This document shows positions 55,592 through 64,000 of a DNA stretch of 64,000 nt, in pieces (the first letter of the stretch is position 1; every line of letters begins with the position of its first letter). The stretch is from assembly GCF_014698445.1 (NCBI RefSeq), contig NZ_JACJSZ010000003.1:1-64000 (forward strand), written 5' to 3'. Below the pieces are notes generated by a model that did no database searches, had not been told where the DNA came from, and worked only from the letters and a program-made list of their open reading frames with translations. Made by a program: the position numbers and the translations under genes. This DNA comes from Microcystis elabens FACHB-917 (GTDB lineage: Bacteria; Cyanobacteriota; Cyanobacteriia; PCC-6307; Cyanobiaceae).

Positions 55592-55619
55592 GGGAGAAGA
55601 CGGCGTTGCCCCCGGCAGC

Positions 55620-56390
55620 TTACTGAGGTTGTTCGTTTTGAACCATCGACGCCACGGGCAGCGCTTCCCGCAGCGCACGCACCACCGCCACCATGGCGAG
55701 CTCGTCGTCGAGGCGGTTGACGGCCGAGCCCACGCCGACGCCGGCGGCACCGGCGGCCAGGGCCATCGGCGCCGTGACGGCGGAGAGGCCGGAGGCGCAC
55801 AGCACCGGCACGGTCACCGCCCGGCTGATGGCATGGGCCGCCGCCAGGGTCGGGGCGGCCTTCTCGATCAGGCCCAGGGCACCGGCGCTGAGGGGACGGG
55901 CGCTGGTGCCGCCCTCGGTCTGGATCAGGTCGGCGCCGGCGGCCACCAGGTCCGCCGCCAGCCGCTCCTGTTCGTCGAGGGGGAGAGGGTGGGGCACGGT
56001 GACCGAGAGCACCGTGCCGGGCAGCAGAGCCCGGGTGCGGCGGGTGAGCTCGAGCACCTCGGCCGCCGTGAAGACCCGCCCCTGAGTATAGAAGCTGTCG
56101 TAGTTGCCGATCTCCACCAGGGCGGCACCGGCCTCGACGGCCGGCGGGAACAGGGCGGGATCCACGGCCGAGACGCAGACCGGCAGAGCCGGTGCCAGCG
56201 CCAGGGCCAGGCGGACGAGGGTGGGATCACAGGCCAGATCTACCAGGTCGGCGCCGCCGGCGGCGGCGGCCCTGACCACCCGCTGCACCCTGGCCGCGTC
56301 GAAGTTGTCGAGACCGGCGATGACCTTCAGCGCCCGCCCCTGGCGGATTGCCTGCTGCAGGGCGGTGGGCAGGCTGGAGAGGCGGGTCAT
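55620..56390 (-). CDS. ycf23: Ycf23/DUF561 family protein
   Basis: Conserved protein of cyanobacteria and red-algal plastids. The 256-residue TIM-barrel-like product has ALKVIAGLDNFDAARVQRVV, AGGADLVDLACDP, VCVSAVDPALFPPAVEAGA, VEIGNYDSFYTQGRVFTA and LIQTEGGTSARPLSAG, all typical of Ycf23. No enzymatic role is established. The ATG at 56390 gives the usual N-terminus; an upstream in-frame extension would be 12 residues. It is divergent from tilS, with starts only 23 bases apart. Confidence 0.88.
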   Translation of the reverse strand: MTRLSSLPTALQQAIRQGRALKVIAGLDNFDAARVQRVVRAAAAGGADLVDLACDPTLVRLALALAPALPVCVSAVDPALFPPAVEAGAALVEIGNYDSFYTQGRVFTAAEVLELTRRTRALLPGTVLSVTVPHPLPLDEQERLAADLVAAGADLIQTEGGTSARPLSAGALGLIEKAAPTLAAAHAISRAVTVPVLCASGLSAVTAPMALAAGAAGVGVGSAVNRLDDELAMVAVVRALREALPVASMVQNEQPQ

Positions 56391-56413
56391 CGGCGAACGG
56401 ACGCAGGCGTGCT

Positions 56414-57445
56414 GTGATTCTCCCACCCGACCCCAGCGATGGCCGGCGCCCCTGGGGCAGCGACCAGGCGCGCCTGCACCGGCACCTGCTGCGGCACCCC
56501 GCCCTGCTGCCGGCGGGGGGTTCGCTGCTGCTGGCCGTATCCGGCGGCCAGGACTCCATGGCCCTGGCCACCCTGCTGCTGGACCTCCGGCCCCTGCACC
56601 GCTGGCGGCTGCAGCTGTGGCACGGCGACCACGGCTGGCGCCCGGAATCGGCCCGCCAGGCCGGGGAACTGGCCCGGTGGGCCCGGAGCCAGGGACTGGA
56701 TCTGAGGCTCGAGCGGGCCGATCCGGTGCCCGGCAGCGAGGCCGCGGCCCGGGACTGGCGCTACCGCCGCCTGGCGGCCGCGGCCCGCGAGGGGCAGTGC
56801 ACCCATGTGGTGACGGGCCACACCGCCAGCGACCGGGCCGAGACCGTGCTGCTCAACCTGGCTCGCGGCAGCCACCTGCGGGGTCTGGCCAGCCTGGGGG
56901 CCAGCCGGCCCCTGGACCCGGCCGCCGGCCCCCTGTGGCTGGCCCGTCCCCTGCTGATCTTCGACCGCGGCGACACCGGCCGCCTCTGCCGGGAGCGGGG
57001 CCTGCCCGTCTGGATGGACAGCAGCAACGCCGACCGGCGCTTCGCCCGCAACCGGCTGCGCGCCGAGGTGATGCCGGTGCTGGAGGCCCTCCATCCCGGA
57101 GCCGGCCGACGGATCAGTGCCCAGGCGGAGCGGCTCGAGGCGCAGTTCGGGACCGAGACGGAACTGCTGGACCTGGCCCTGGAGGGCCTGCAGCGGCACG
57201 GGGCCGACGACCGTCTGCCCCGCCGACGGCTGGCCAGCCTGGCCCGGGCCAGCCAGCGGCGCCTGCTGCACCACTGGCTGCGGGGCCACCTGGGGCGGGA
57301 CCCGTCAGCGAAGAGCCTCGAAAGCCTGGTGGACCGGCTGAGCCGCGGTCGGGATCCGGGCCGGCTGGATCTGGCCGGAGGATGGCAACTGAACTGGGAC
57401 CACACCACACTGTGGATCCGCCCACCGGAGCCGTTCCATGGCTGA
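56414..57445 (+). CDS. tilS: tRNA(Ile)-lysidine synthase
   Basis: Adds lysine to C34 of the isoleucine CAU tRNA with ATP. The protein, 343 residues from the GTG at 56414, has the PP-loop LLLAVSGGQDSMALATLLL (SGGQDS at 43-48), HGDHGWRPESARQ, VVTGHTASDRAETVLLNL and VWMDSSNADRRFARNRLR (the latter two are TilS-specific). It starts very close to the divergent ycf23, and the start codon is uncertain. It overlaps the next gene by 8 bases. Confidence 0.9.
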   Translation: MILPPDPSDGRRPWGSDQARLHRHLLRHPALLPAGGSLLLAVSGGQDSMALATLLLDLRPLHRWRLQLWHGDHGWRPESARQAGELARWARSQGLDLRLERADPVPGSEAAARDWRYRRLAAAAREGQCTHVVTGHTASDRAETVLLNLARGSHLRGLASLGASRPLDPAAGPLWLARPLLIFDRGDTGRLCRERGLPVWMDSSNADRRFARNRLRAEVMPVLEALHPGAGRRISAQAERLEAQFGTETELLDLALEGLQRHGADDRLPRRRLASLARASQRRLLHHWLRGHLGRDPSAKSLESLVDRLSRGRDPGRLDLAGGWQLNWDHTTLWIRPPEPFHG

Positions 57446-58064
57446 GATCAGCGCCAACGACGCCGCCCAGCGCTACGCGGCGATCGAGCAGGCCTACTCC
57501 CGGGAGACGTGGGCCACGGTGCTGAGCGACGGGCAGGAGCTGCTGCAGCGGCTGCGGCCATCGGACAACCCCCAGCTCACCGGGCTGCAGCTGCGGCTCC
57601 TGCTGCTGCTGGGCCACACCCAGCTCTACGGCTACGGGGACAAGGCCGCCGCCGCCGGGTACTACGGGAGCGTGGCGGAGCAGAGCGGTGAGGCCGCCCT
57701 CACCGGGATCGCCGAGCAGGGACTGAAGCAGTGCGCGATCGATTCCCCTCCCAGCGAACTGGGCATGGGTTCAGCGGTGGCGGCGATCACCGGGCCGGCG
57801 GCGCCCTGGCTGACCACGACGACAGCGACCGCCACACCTGGCACAACAGCCGCCGCAACGGCCGCGGCCCCCTGGAGTGAGCCCTCGCTGATTCCTGACG
57901 TCGTGGAGGAGCCCGAGCTGATCGAGCTGCACCAGGCGGATCCGGCCCTCGCCGACGACGTGGAACTGAGCTGGCAGGAGGAACCGGCCACCACGCCAGC
58001 CCCAGCGATGGATACGGAGGACGAGGAGCTCCTGAGCGGCCTGATGCTGGTCAGGATCCGCTGA
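57438..58064 (+). CDS. Conserved-looking hypothetical protein
   Basis: The 208-residue protein starts EISANDAAQRYAAIEQAYSR and has a helical first 95 residues with TPR-like spacing (WATVLSDGQELLQRL; LLLLLGHTQLYGYGDKAAAA). Residues about 105-140 are Thr/Ala-rich, followed by an acidic tail (DVVEEPELIELHQADPALAD). It overlaps tilS by 8 bases, so it is translated with it. No family or function is recognisable; the helical domain could be a protein-protein surface. Convergent with rnj, with 15 bases between. Confidence 0.6.
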   Translation: MAEISANDAAQRYAAIEQAYSRETWATVLSDGQELLQRLRPSDNPQLTGLQLRLLLLLGHTQLYGYGDKAAAAGYYGSVAEQSGEAALTGIAEQGLKQCAIDSPPSELGMGSAVAAITGPAAPWLTTTTATATPGTTAAATAAAPWSEPSLIPDVVEEPELIELHQADPALADDVELSWQEEPATTPAPAMDTEDEELLSGLMLVRIR

Positions 58065-58079
58065 GCCTGCCCTGGGCGA

Positions 58080-60071
58080 TCAGCCCGCCGCCGCGGCCGA
58101 GCGACGACGGCGGACGCGACCGGTGGGTTCCGGTTCGTCGACGGGGGCCTTGCCTGCCGCCGCCCCAGGGGCCGGCGCTGTGGCCGGGGCCGGGGCCGCG
58201 ACGGTCACCAGCTGGCGCTGGGGCACGGCGGCGCTGGGGCGCCCACCCCCATCCCTGCGGCCGCCGCGGGGTGCCGGCCGGGTGTCGGGCTCGGCATCGG
58301 CCCGGCCCTTGTAGGCCGGGGTGCCGGCAGGTGCGGGCTGCACCAGGCAGATGATCAGCGGATCCACCTGCAGCTCGCGGCGCAGGCGGCGCTGCAGGCC
58401 CACCTCCACCTCCCGCTGCACACCCACCCAGTCGACGTCCGGGGCCTTGCCGCCGGTGTTGCGGGACAGCTGGTTCCAGCGGTTCTCCAGCACCCAGGTG
58501 ATCTCCCGTTCGGCCCAGACCGAGAGCTTGCGGGCATCGGCAGCGGTGACCACACCGCGCAGGTTCACCCGCGGCGGGGCCGCCATCACACCGTCGGTGG
58601 TGATCACCGCCAACAGGGTGATGACGCCGTCCTCGGCCAGCTGCTGGCGCTCCTTCAGCACCCGGGCATCGACGATGCCGTTGCGGGAGGCGTCGAGCAG
58701 CTCGATGCCGGCCTTCACCGGCTCGCCCTTGTTGATCGTGTCGGCTGTGAGCTCGACCACATCGCCGTTGTCGATGATCAAGGTGTGGTCGGCCGGAATC
58801 CCCATCGACTGGGCCGTCTTGGCGTGGCAGACGAGCATGCGGTGCTCGCCATGCACGGGCACGAAGAACTTCGGCCGGCAGAGGGCGAGCATCAGCTTGT
58901 GGTCCTCCTGGCAACCGTGGCCGGAGACGTGGATGCCCTCGCCCTTGCCGTAGACGACCTTGGCACCCATCATCATCAGTCGATCGATGGTGTTCACCAC
59001 CGAGATGGTGTTGCCGGGGATCGGGCTGGCCGAGAAGATGATCGTGTCGGTGGACTTCACCTGCACCTGGGGGTGTTCACCGCGGGAGATGCGGCTGAGG
59101 GCCGCCAGCGGTTCGCCCTGGCTTCCGGTCATCAGCAGCAGGGTTTCCCGGTCGGGCAGATCGCGGATCTGCTTGATGGGCACGAACAGATCGTCGGGGC
59201 AGCGCATATAGCCCAGCTCGCGAGCCTTGGCGATGACGTTGAGCATGGAGCGGCCCAGCAGACCGACCTTGCGGCCGTTCTTCATCGCCAGCTCCAGGAT
59301 CATCGAGACCCGGTGGACCGAACTGGCGAAGGTGGTGAGGATCACTCGCCCTTCGGCCTGGCTGATATGGCGATCGAGATTCGGGAACACGGAGCGCTCC
59401 GGAGGGGTGAACCCGGGGATCTCGGCGTTGGTGGAATCGCTGAACAGGCAAAGCACGCCCTGCTCACCGAAGTGGGCCAGGCGCTGGATGTCGAAAGTTT
59501 CACCATCGACGGGAGTGTGGTCGAACTTGAAGTCACCGGTGAAGATGACAACCCCGACGGGGGTGGTGATGGCCAGCGTGAAGCTGTCGGCCATCGAATG
59601 GGTGTTGCGGATGAACTCCACCTTGAAGTGCTGGCCGACATGCACCACATCCCGCGGGCCGACCGTCTGGATGGTGGTCCGGTCGGTGACGCCTGCTTCC
59701 TCCATCTTCCCCTGCAGCATCGACATGGCCAGCCGGGGGCCATAGATGATGGGGATGTTGAAGTTCTTGAGGTGGTGGGGGATGCCGCCGATGTGATCTT
59801 CGTGGCCATGGGTGACCACCATGCCACGGATGCGCTTCTGGTTCTCCCGCAGGTAGCTGGTGTCGGGCATGACCACGTTGACGCCATGCATGCCATCGCT
59901 GGGGAACGCGAGACCGGCATCGACAAGCATCAGCTCATCGCCGTATTCGAAGACGCAGGTGTTCTTGCCGATCTCGTGCAGGCCGCCCAGCGGGATGACC
60001 CGCAGGCCCTGGTGCCTGGGCTTGGCACCGTTGCCGGAGCGGACGATGGGATTGGCGTTCTGACTGGACAT
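58080..60071 (-). CDS. rnj: Ribonuclease J
   Basis: 5'-3' exo- and endoribonuclease of RNA decay, found in cyanobacteria besides RNase E. The 663-residue protein has the beta-CASP MBL fold: IPLGGLHEIGKNTCVFEYGD, zinc motif HGHEDH (88-93), FTGDFKFDHTPVDG, DSTNAEIPGFTPPE, LLMTGSQGEPLAALSRI and HVSGHGCQEDHKLM. The C-terminal 110 residues are basic, low-complexity, Pro/Ala/Arg-rich (ATAPAPGAAAGKAP), a typical cyanobacterial extension. The start is the ATG at 60071. Confidence 0.94.
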   Translation of the reverse strand: MSSQNANPIVRSGNGAKPRHQGLRVIPLGGLHEIGKNTCVFEYGDELMLVDAGLAFPSDGMHGVNVVMPDTSYLRENQKRIRGMVVTHGHEDHIGGIPHHLKNFNIPIIYGPRLAMSMLQGKMEEAGVTDRTTIQTVGPRDVVHVGQHFKVEFIRNTHSMADSFTLAITTPVGVVIFTGDFKFDHTPVDGETFDIQRLAHFGEQGVLCLFSDSTNAEIPGFTPPERSVFPNLDRHISQAEGRVILTTFASSVHRVSMILELAMKNGRKVGLLGRSMLNVIAKARELGYMRCPDDLFVPIKQIRDLPDRETLLLMTGSQGEPLAALSRISRGEHPQVQVKSTDTIIFSASPIPGNTISVVNTIDRLMMMGAKVVYGKGEGIHVSGHGCQEDHKLMLALCRPKFFVPVHGEHRMLVCHAKTAQSMGIPADHTLIIDNGDVVELTADTINKGEPVKAGIELLDASRNGIVDARVLKERQQLAEDGVITLLAVITTDGVMAAPPRVNLRGVVTAADARKLSVWAEREITWVLENRWNQLSRNTGGKAPDVDWVGVQREVEVGLQRRLRRELQVDPLIICLVQPAPAGTPAYKGRADAEPDTRPAPRGGRRDGGGRPSAAVPQRQLVTVAAPAPATAPAPGAAAGKAPVDEPEPTGRVRRRRSAAAAG

Positions 60072-60149
60072 GTAGGTAGGGATTCGGTGGTGGCGACGGA
60101 AGAGAACGTGGAGCGGGAGCGGAGGTGACTCTGGACATCAGCCTTGGCG

Positions 60150-61079
60150 TCAGGTGGGACGCAGGGCGGCCAGGATCGAGGAAAGGCGCTGTCGCACGGC
60201 GGTATCGGCGGAAAGCAGGGGAAGTCGGGGGGCACCCACCGGCCAGCCGCAGATCTCCAGGGCGGCCTTGACGGGGATGGGATTGGTGGTGCAGAAGAGC
60301 GCCCTGCACAGGGGCAGCAGCTGCTGGTGCTCGTCGAGGGCGGTGGCGATGTCGCCGCTCAGGAAGGCCTGGACCATGGCCCGGATCCTGGGACCCACCA
60401 GGTGGCTGGCCACGCTGACCACGCCCACCGCACCCACCGCCAGCATCGGCAGGGTGAGGGCGTCGTCGCCGCTGTAGATGGCCAGGCGGTCGCCGCAGAG
60501 CTCCCGCAGCCGGCTGACCTCCTCGGTGGTGCCGCTGGCGGCCTTGAAACCCACCACGTTGGCCTCGTCGAGAAGGCGGGCCGTGGTGTCCGGGGCCAGG
60601 CTGCAGCCGGTGCGGCCGGGGATGTTGTAGAGCATCAGCGGCAGCTCCGGGGCGGCCTGGGCCACGGCGCGGAAATGGGCTTCCAGTCCCTCCTGGGGCG
60701 GCTTGTTGTAATAGGGCACCACCACCAGGGCGCCGTCAGCGCCGAGGGCGGCGGCCTCGCCGGTGGCTTCCACGGCTTCGGCGGTGCAGTTGCTGCCGCT
60801 GCCGGCCAACAGGGTGGCGCGGCTCCCCACCGCCCCCTTCACGGCGGCGAAGAGCTCATGCTGCTCCTGCCAGGTGAGGGTGGGGGACTCCCCGGTGGTG
60901 CCGCAGAGCACCAAGCCATCGGAGCCGTGGAGGACCAGATGGTCCGCCAGCCGCGCCGCCAACTCCAGATCGATGGCCCCATCAGGCCGGAAGGGGGTCA
61001 CCATGGCCGTGAGCACCCTTCCGAAAGGGGCCTCGGGGGACGGGGCCGTGCTGGGTGCCGGCAGGGTGGCCGTGCTCAA
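60150..61079 (-). CDS. dapA: 4-hydroxy-tetrahydrodipicolinate synthase
   Basis: Condenses pyruvate with aspartate semialdehyde in lysine synthesis. The 309-residue protein has [28 protein letters not shown] (catalytic Tyr) and [13 protein letters not shown] with the Schiff-base lysine. The start is a TTG (61079) sharing bases with the stop of asd (TTGA), so the two are translationally coupled; a start at ATG 61004 would remove the N-terminal 25 residues and is less likely. The substrate is made by the preceding gene asd. A gap of 78 bases separates it from rnj. Confidence 0.92.
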   Translation of the reverse strand: MSTATLPAPSTAPSPEAPFGRVLTAMVTPFRPDGAIDLELAARLADHLVLHGSDGLVLCGTTGESPTLTWQEQHELFAAVKGAVGSRATLLAGSGSNCTAEAVEATGEAAALGADGALVVVPYYNKPPQEGLEAHFRAVAQAAPELPLMLYNIPGRTGCSLAPDTTARLLDEANVVGFKAASGTTEEVSRLRELCGDRLAIYSGDDALTLPMLAVGAVGVVSVASHLVGPRIRAMVQAFLSGDIATALDEHQQLLPLCRALFCTTNPIPVKAALEICGWPVGAPRLPLLSADTAVRQRLSSILAALRPT

Positions 61080-62158
61080 GCGACACCTCCGGCGGCGGCC
61101 GCGGCCGCGGCGGGATCCCGCAGCAGTTCGGCGATCTGGATGGCGTTGAGGGCGGCACCCTTGCGGATCTGGTCGCCGCAGAGCCAGAGCTCGAGGGCGC
61201 AGGGCTCGCTGAGATCCTGGCGGATGCGGCCCACGGCCACCGGATCCCGGCCGGTGACGTCGGTGGGCATGGGGAAGCGGTTGGTCTCGAAGTTCTCGAT
61301 CAGCTCGACCCCGGCGGCGGCCGCCAGCAACTCGCGGGCCTCCGCCACGGGGAAAGGCTCCTCGAACGTGATGTTGACGGCCTCGGAGTGGGCCCGCAGG
61401 ACCGGGACCCGCACGCAGGTGGCGGTGAGGCGCAGGTCGGGCAGGCCCATGATCTTGCGGGTCTCATGGAGCATCTTCAGCTCCTCCTCGCAGTAGCCGC
61501 TCGGCTGCAGGGGCGAGTTGTGCAGGAAGAGGTTGAAGGCCAGCGAATGGGGCAGCACGGTGCTCACCGGCTCGCCCCCCTCCAGCACCGTGCGGCTCAG
61601 GTCGCGCAGCTCCTCCATGGCCCGGGCACCGGCGCCGCTGGCCGATTGGTAGGTGCTCACCACGACCCTGCGGAGCGGCCGCCGGGCCGCCAGGGGAGCC
61701 AGGGCCAGGGTCAGCAGGATGGTGGTGCAGTTGGGGTTGGCGATGATCCCGCCATGGTCGAAGGCGGCCTGGGGATTGACCTCTGGCACCACCAGGGGCA
61801 CAGCCTGGTCCATGCGGAAGGCGCTGGAGTTGTCGATCACCACAGCACCGGCGGCCACCGCCACCGGCGCCCATTGGCGGGACACCGAACCGCCGGCCGA
61901 GGCGAGCACCAGATCAATGCCCTCGAAGGCGTCGGCGCCGACCGGCCTGACCTTGAGCCGTTCACCCTGCCAGTCCAGATCCTGGCCCGCCGAGCGCGGC
62001 GAGGCCAGCGGACGCAGCTCGGCCACTGGAAAACCCCGCTCCTGCAGCAGGACCAGGAGCTCCTGACCCACCGCTCCGGTGGCGCCGAGGATGGCGATGC
62101 GCAACGGCCGCGAGGGCAGATGGCGCGGAGGGCAGGGAAGGGTCGCTGAGACGGTCAA
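61076..62158 (-). CDS. asd: Aspartate-semialdehyde dehydrogenase
   Basis: Reduces aspartyl phosphate to the semialdehyde with NADPH. The protein, 360 residues from a TTG at 62158, has [16 protein letters not shown] (nucleotide loop), [34 protein letters not shown], the catalytic Cys in NPNCTTI and [17 protein letters not shown]. No ATG fits near the expected N-terminus, and the long in-frame upstream extension has poor coding character, so the start is uncertain. Its stop overlaps dapA. The kinase for the preceding step is at 48871. Confidence 0.92.
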   Translation of the reverse strand: MTVSATLPCPPRHLPSRPLRIAILGATGAVGQELLVLLQERGFPVAELRPLASPRSAGQDLDWQGERLKVRPVGADAFEGIDLVLASAGGSVSRQWAPVAVAAGAVVIDNSSAFRMDQAVPLVVPEVNPQAAFDHGGIIANPNCTTILLTLALAPLAARRPLRRVVVSTYQSASGAGARAMEELRDLSRTVLEGGEPVSTVLPHSLAFNLFLHNSPLQPSGYCEEELKMLHETRKIMGLPDLRLTATCVRVPVLRAHSEAVNITFEEPFPVAEARELLAAAAGVELIENFETNRFPMPTDVTGRDPVAVGRIRQDLSEPCALELWLCGDQIRKGAALNAIQIAELLRDPAAAAAAAGGVA

Positions 62159-62432
62159 CGGGGGGAAAGGGGACGGGTGGCGGGTCGGGAGCGGGCCTGC
62201 TGACTGGAGACGGGGCCCGGGAACATTCCCTGGGGAATGATTCGGGTCGAAGCTGGAATTCAGAGCCCCCGAGACGCGAGCCTGAGTCAAAACAGCCGGC
62301 CTGGAGGCCAGCCGGAGGGAACCCTTCAGTTGGAGATATGGGCGCGCCGGTGCGTCAATTGCACAATACGCGCCGGAGGCACGGAACGGCCAGTTTCTAG
62401 GATGGAGGGCTGCCCCGAGGGAGCCCCAGTTC

Positions 62433-63905
62433 ATGAGTCCTGCCGCCAGCACCGAAGCCAACCTCCGGGTGACCACCTCCCCGCGCCCCGGAAGCCGTCT
62501 GGCGGTGGAGGTCGCCGTGCCGGCGGGGCGCAGCCGGGAGAGCTACGAGACCGCCCTCGAGAAGCTGAGCCGCAGCGTCAAGCTGCCCGGCTTCCGCAAG
62601 GGACGGGTTCCCCGGCCGGTGCTGCTGCAGCAGATCGGACCGCTGCGGATCCGCGCCACCGCGCTCGAGGACCTGGTCGATGCGGTCGTGCGGGAGGCGA
62701 TGCAGCAGGAGGCCATCGAGGCCATCGGCCGGCCCGAACTCAGCGAAGCCTTCGAACGGGTCCTGGAGCGCTTCACACCCGGGGAGGAGCTCACCATCAC
62801 CCTGGAGATGGATGTGGAGCCGACCCCCACCCTGCGCAGCACCAGGGGCTTCAAGGCCGAGGCGGAGCCCGTGCCCTTTGATCCTGCCCGGGTCGACGAA
62901 CTGATCGAGCAGTCGCGCCGCCAGCTGGCCACCCTGGTGCCGGTGGAGGACCGGCCCGCCGCCGAAGGCGACGTGGCCCAGATCGCCTTCCGCGGCACCT
63001 TCGTCGACAGCGGCGAGGCCATCGAGGGCGGCAGCAGCGACGGGATGGAGGTGGAGCTGGAGGAGGGCCGCATGATCCCCGGCTTCGTGGCCGGCATCAT
63101 CGGCATGGCCGTCGGGGACAGCCGCGACGTCTCCTGCCGCTTCCCCGACAGCTACCCCCAGGAGCAGGCGGCGGGCCGCGAGGCCCTGTTCGCCATCACC
63201 CTGCTGGAACTGAAGACCCGGGAGCTGCCGGCCCTCGACGATGCCTTCGCCCAGCAGGCCAGCGACAAGCCGACCCTCGCCGAGCTCCGTGCCGACCTGG
63301 AGACCCGCCTGCGGGAGGACGCCGAGCGCCGCCACCGCGCCAACCGCCACGAGGCCCTGCTGACGGCCCTGGTGGAGCAGCTGGAGGTGGAGCTGCCTGA
63401 GACCCTGATCCAGCAGGAGGTGCGCAGCCTGATCGAGCAGACCGCCGGTCAGATCTCCCAGCAGGGCATGGATGTCAAGAAGCTGTTCACACCGGATCTG
63501 GTGCGCAGCCTCATGGACACCTCCCGGCCCGAGGCCGAGCAGCGGCTGCGGCGCAGCCTGGCGCTCAAGGCCCTGGCTGCAGCCGAGACGATCGAGGTGC
63601 CCGCCGCCGACCTGGAGGCCAGGCTGGCCGAGATCCGCAGGGGCCTGAGCGACGGCGCCGCCATTGATCCGGAGCGGCTGCGGCTGGCGGTGGCCGAGGA
63701 TCTGCTCAAGGAGAAGCTGCTGGAGTGGCTCGAGGCCAACAGCACCATCATTGACAAGGCCCCGGCCGCGGAGGAGGCCCCTGCGGCCGACGGGGCCCCG
63801 GCCAGCGATGACGCCTCTCCAAAGCCGGCCGAGGCCGCCAAGGCGAAGAAGGGAGCCGCCGGCGCCAAGGCCGCCAAGGCCCGGGAGGACGACGCCCAGC
63901 CATAG
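62433..63905 (+). CDS. tig: Trigger factor
   Basis: Ribosome-bound chaperone with peptidyl-prolyl isomerase. The 490-residue protein has the ribosome-binding signature [17 protein letters not shown] in the N-terminal domain, a FKBP-type PPIase domain ([36 protein letters not shown]) and a C-terminal helical domain. The last 60 residues are Ala/Pro/Lys-rich, a common cyanobacterial tail. It starts at the ATG at 62433 and is followed by a probable clpP, the normal order tig-clpP-clpX. Confidence 0.95.
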   Translation: MSPAASTEANLRVTTSPRPGSRLAVEVAVPAGRSRESYETALEKLSRSVKLPGFRKGRVPRPVLLQQIGPLRIRATALEDLVDAVVREAMQQEAIEAIGRPELSEAFERVLERFTPGEELTITLEMDVEPTPTLRSTRGFKAEAEPVPFDPARVDELIEQSRRQLATLVPVEDRPAAEGDVAQIAFRGTFVDSGEAIEGGSSDGMEVELEEGRMIPGFVAGIIGMAVGDSRDVSCRFPDSYPQEQAAGREALFAITLLELKTRELPALDDAFAQQASDKPTLAELRADLETRLREDAERRHRANRHEALLTALVEQLEVELPETLIQQEVRSLIEQTAGQISQQGMDVKKLFTPDLVRSLMDTSRPEAEQRLRRSLALKALAAAETIEVPAADLEARLAEIRRGLSDGAAIDPERLRLAVAEDLLKEKLLEWLEANSTIIDKAPAAEEAPAADGAPASDDASPKPAEAAKAKKGAAGAKAAKAREDDAQP

Positions 63906-63939
63906 ATTGCATTCACCTCCCGTCCACCAGCGAAACCGC

Positions 63940-64000
63940 GTGATCGACGCCCGACCGCCCCTGATCCCCGACGCGCGCTCCGCCGCCCTGGCCGGCCCTG
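63940..64000 (+). CDS. Start of a probable clpP gene (runs off the window)
   Basis: A GTG at 63940 opens a frame reading MIDARPPLIPDARSAALAGP to the window end, 35 bases after tig. The tig-clpP-clpX order of picocyanobacteria makes ClpP the best guess. The 20 codons seen contain no diagnostic motif. Confidence 0.4.
   Translation, partial: MIDARPPLIPDARSAALAGP

Noticed and set aside
61076-62476. 466-residue version of asd starting at 62476
   Set aside because: The extension has no coding character and fills the divergent promoter region with tig.

Overview
The window most likely comes from a high-GC picocyanobacterium of the Synechococcus/Cyanobium group. The evidence is psbZ (photosystem II), ycf23/DUF561, a four-ACT aspartate kinase, RNase J, cobH, and the block dapA-asd-tig followed by a probable clpP start. 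I saw no tRNA, rRNA or CRISPR array.

Positions 1 to about 39,000 are an accessory surface-polysaccharide island. It starts (and leaves the window) with a truncated tyrosine recombinase. A tightly overlapping minus-strand operon (10510 to 788) follows, encoding three GT-A transferases, a GT8-like protein, a GT11 fucosyltransferase-like protein, FkbM, TIGR04325 and DUF268 methyltransferase-like proteins, a DegT aminotransferase and an atypical SDR. An IS630 relic separates it from a plus-strand pseudaminic acid locus (11205-23821): PseB, PseC, an amidotransferase (PseA/WbpG type) with HisH- and HisF-like partners, PseF, a PIG-L deacetylase, a PseG-PseH fusion and PseI, with three extra methyltransferases and a decayed aldo/keto reductase. 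Base composition switches sharply between genes.

A second, minus-strand nonulosonate (sialic/legionaminic-type) locus follows (36097 to 24193): WbpG-type amidotransferase, NeuB/LegI, pyruvyl transferase-like, an unknown 595-residue protein, NeuC/LegG, HisF-like, HisH-like, NeuA/LegF, an ABC exporter and a KpsC/LipB-like protein. Each locus has its own amidotransferase-HisH-HisF triad, so two different amidino-nonulosonates may be made. Upstream lie relics: an IS3 orfA trace, a CBS fragment of a LegE/PtmE-type nucleotidyltransferase and a broken second ABC exporter.

The island ends at a duplicated psbZ-ribH pair. The distal copy has an intact psbZ but a wrecked ribH; the other copy is intact, and rmlC-rmlA sit between them. 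This looks like an integration or recombination scar.

From 41.5 kb on, the genes are mostly core: a frameshifted membrane protein, mutS, cobH, an unusual Phd-PIN single-ORF toxin-antitoxin with a palindromic operator, holA, aspartate kinase, an MBL-receiver-GAF protein split by an in-frame TAG, mscL, uvrB, a small membrane protein, ycf23, tilS, a hypothetical gene, rnj, dapA, asd, tig and the first codons of a probable clpP.
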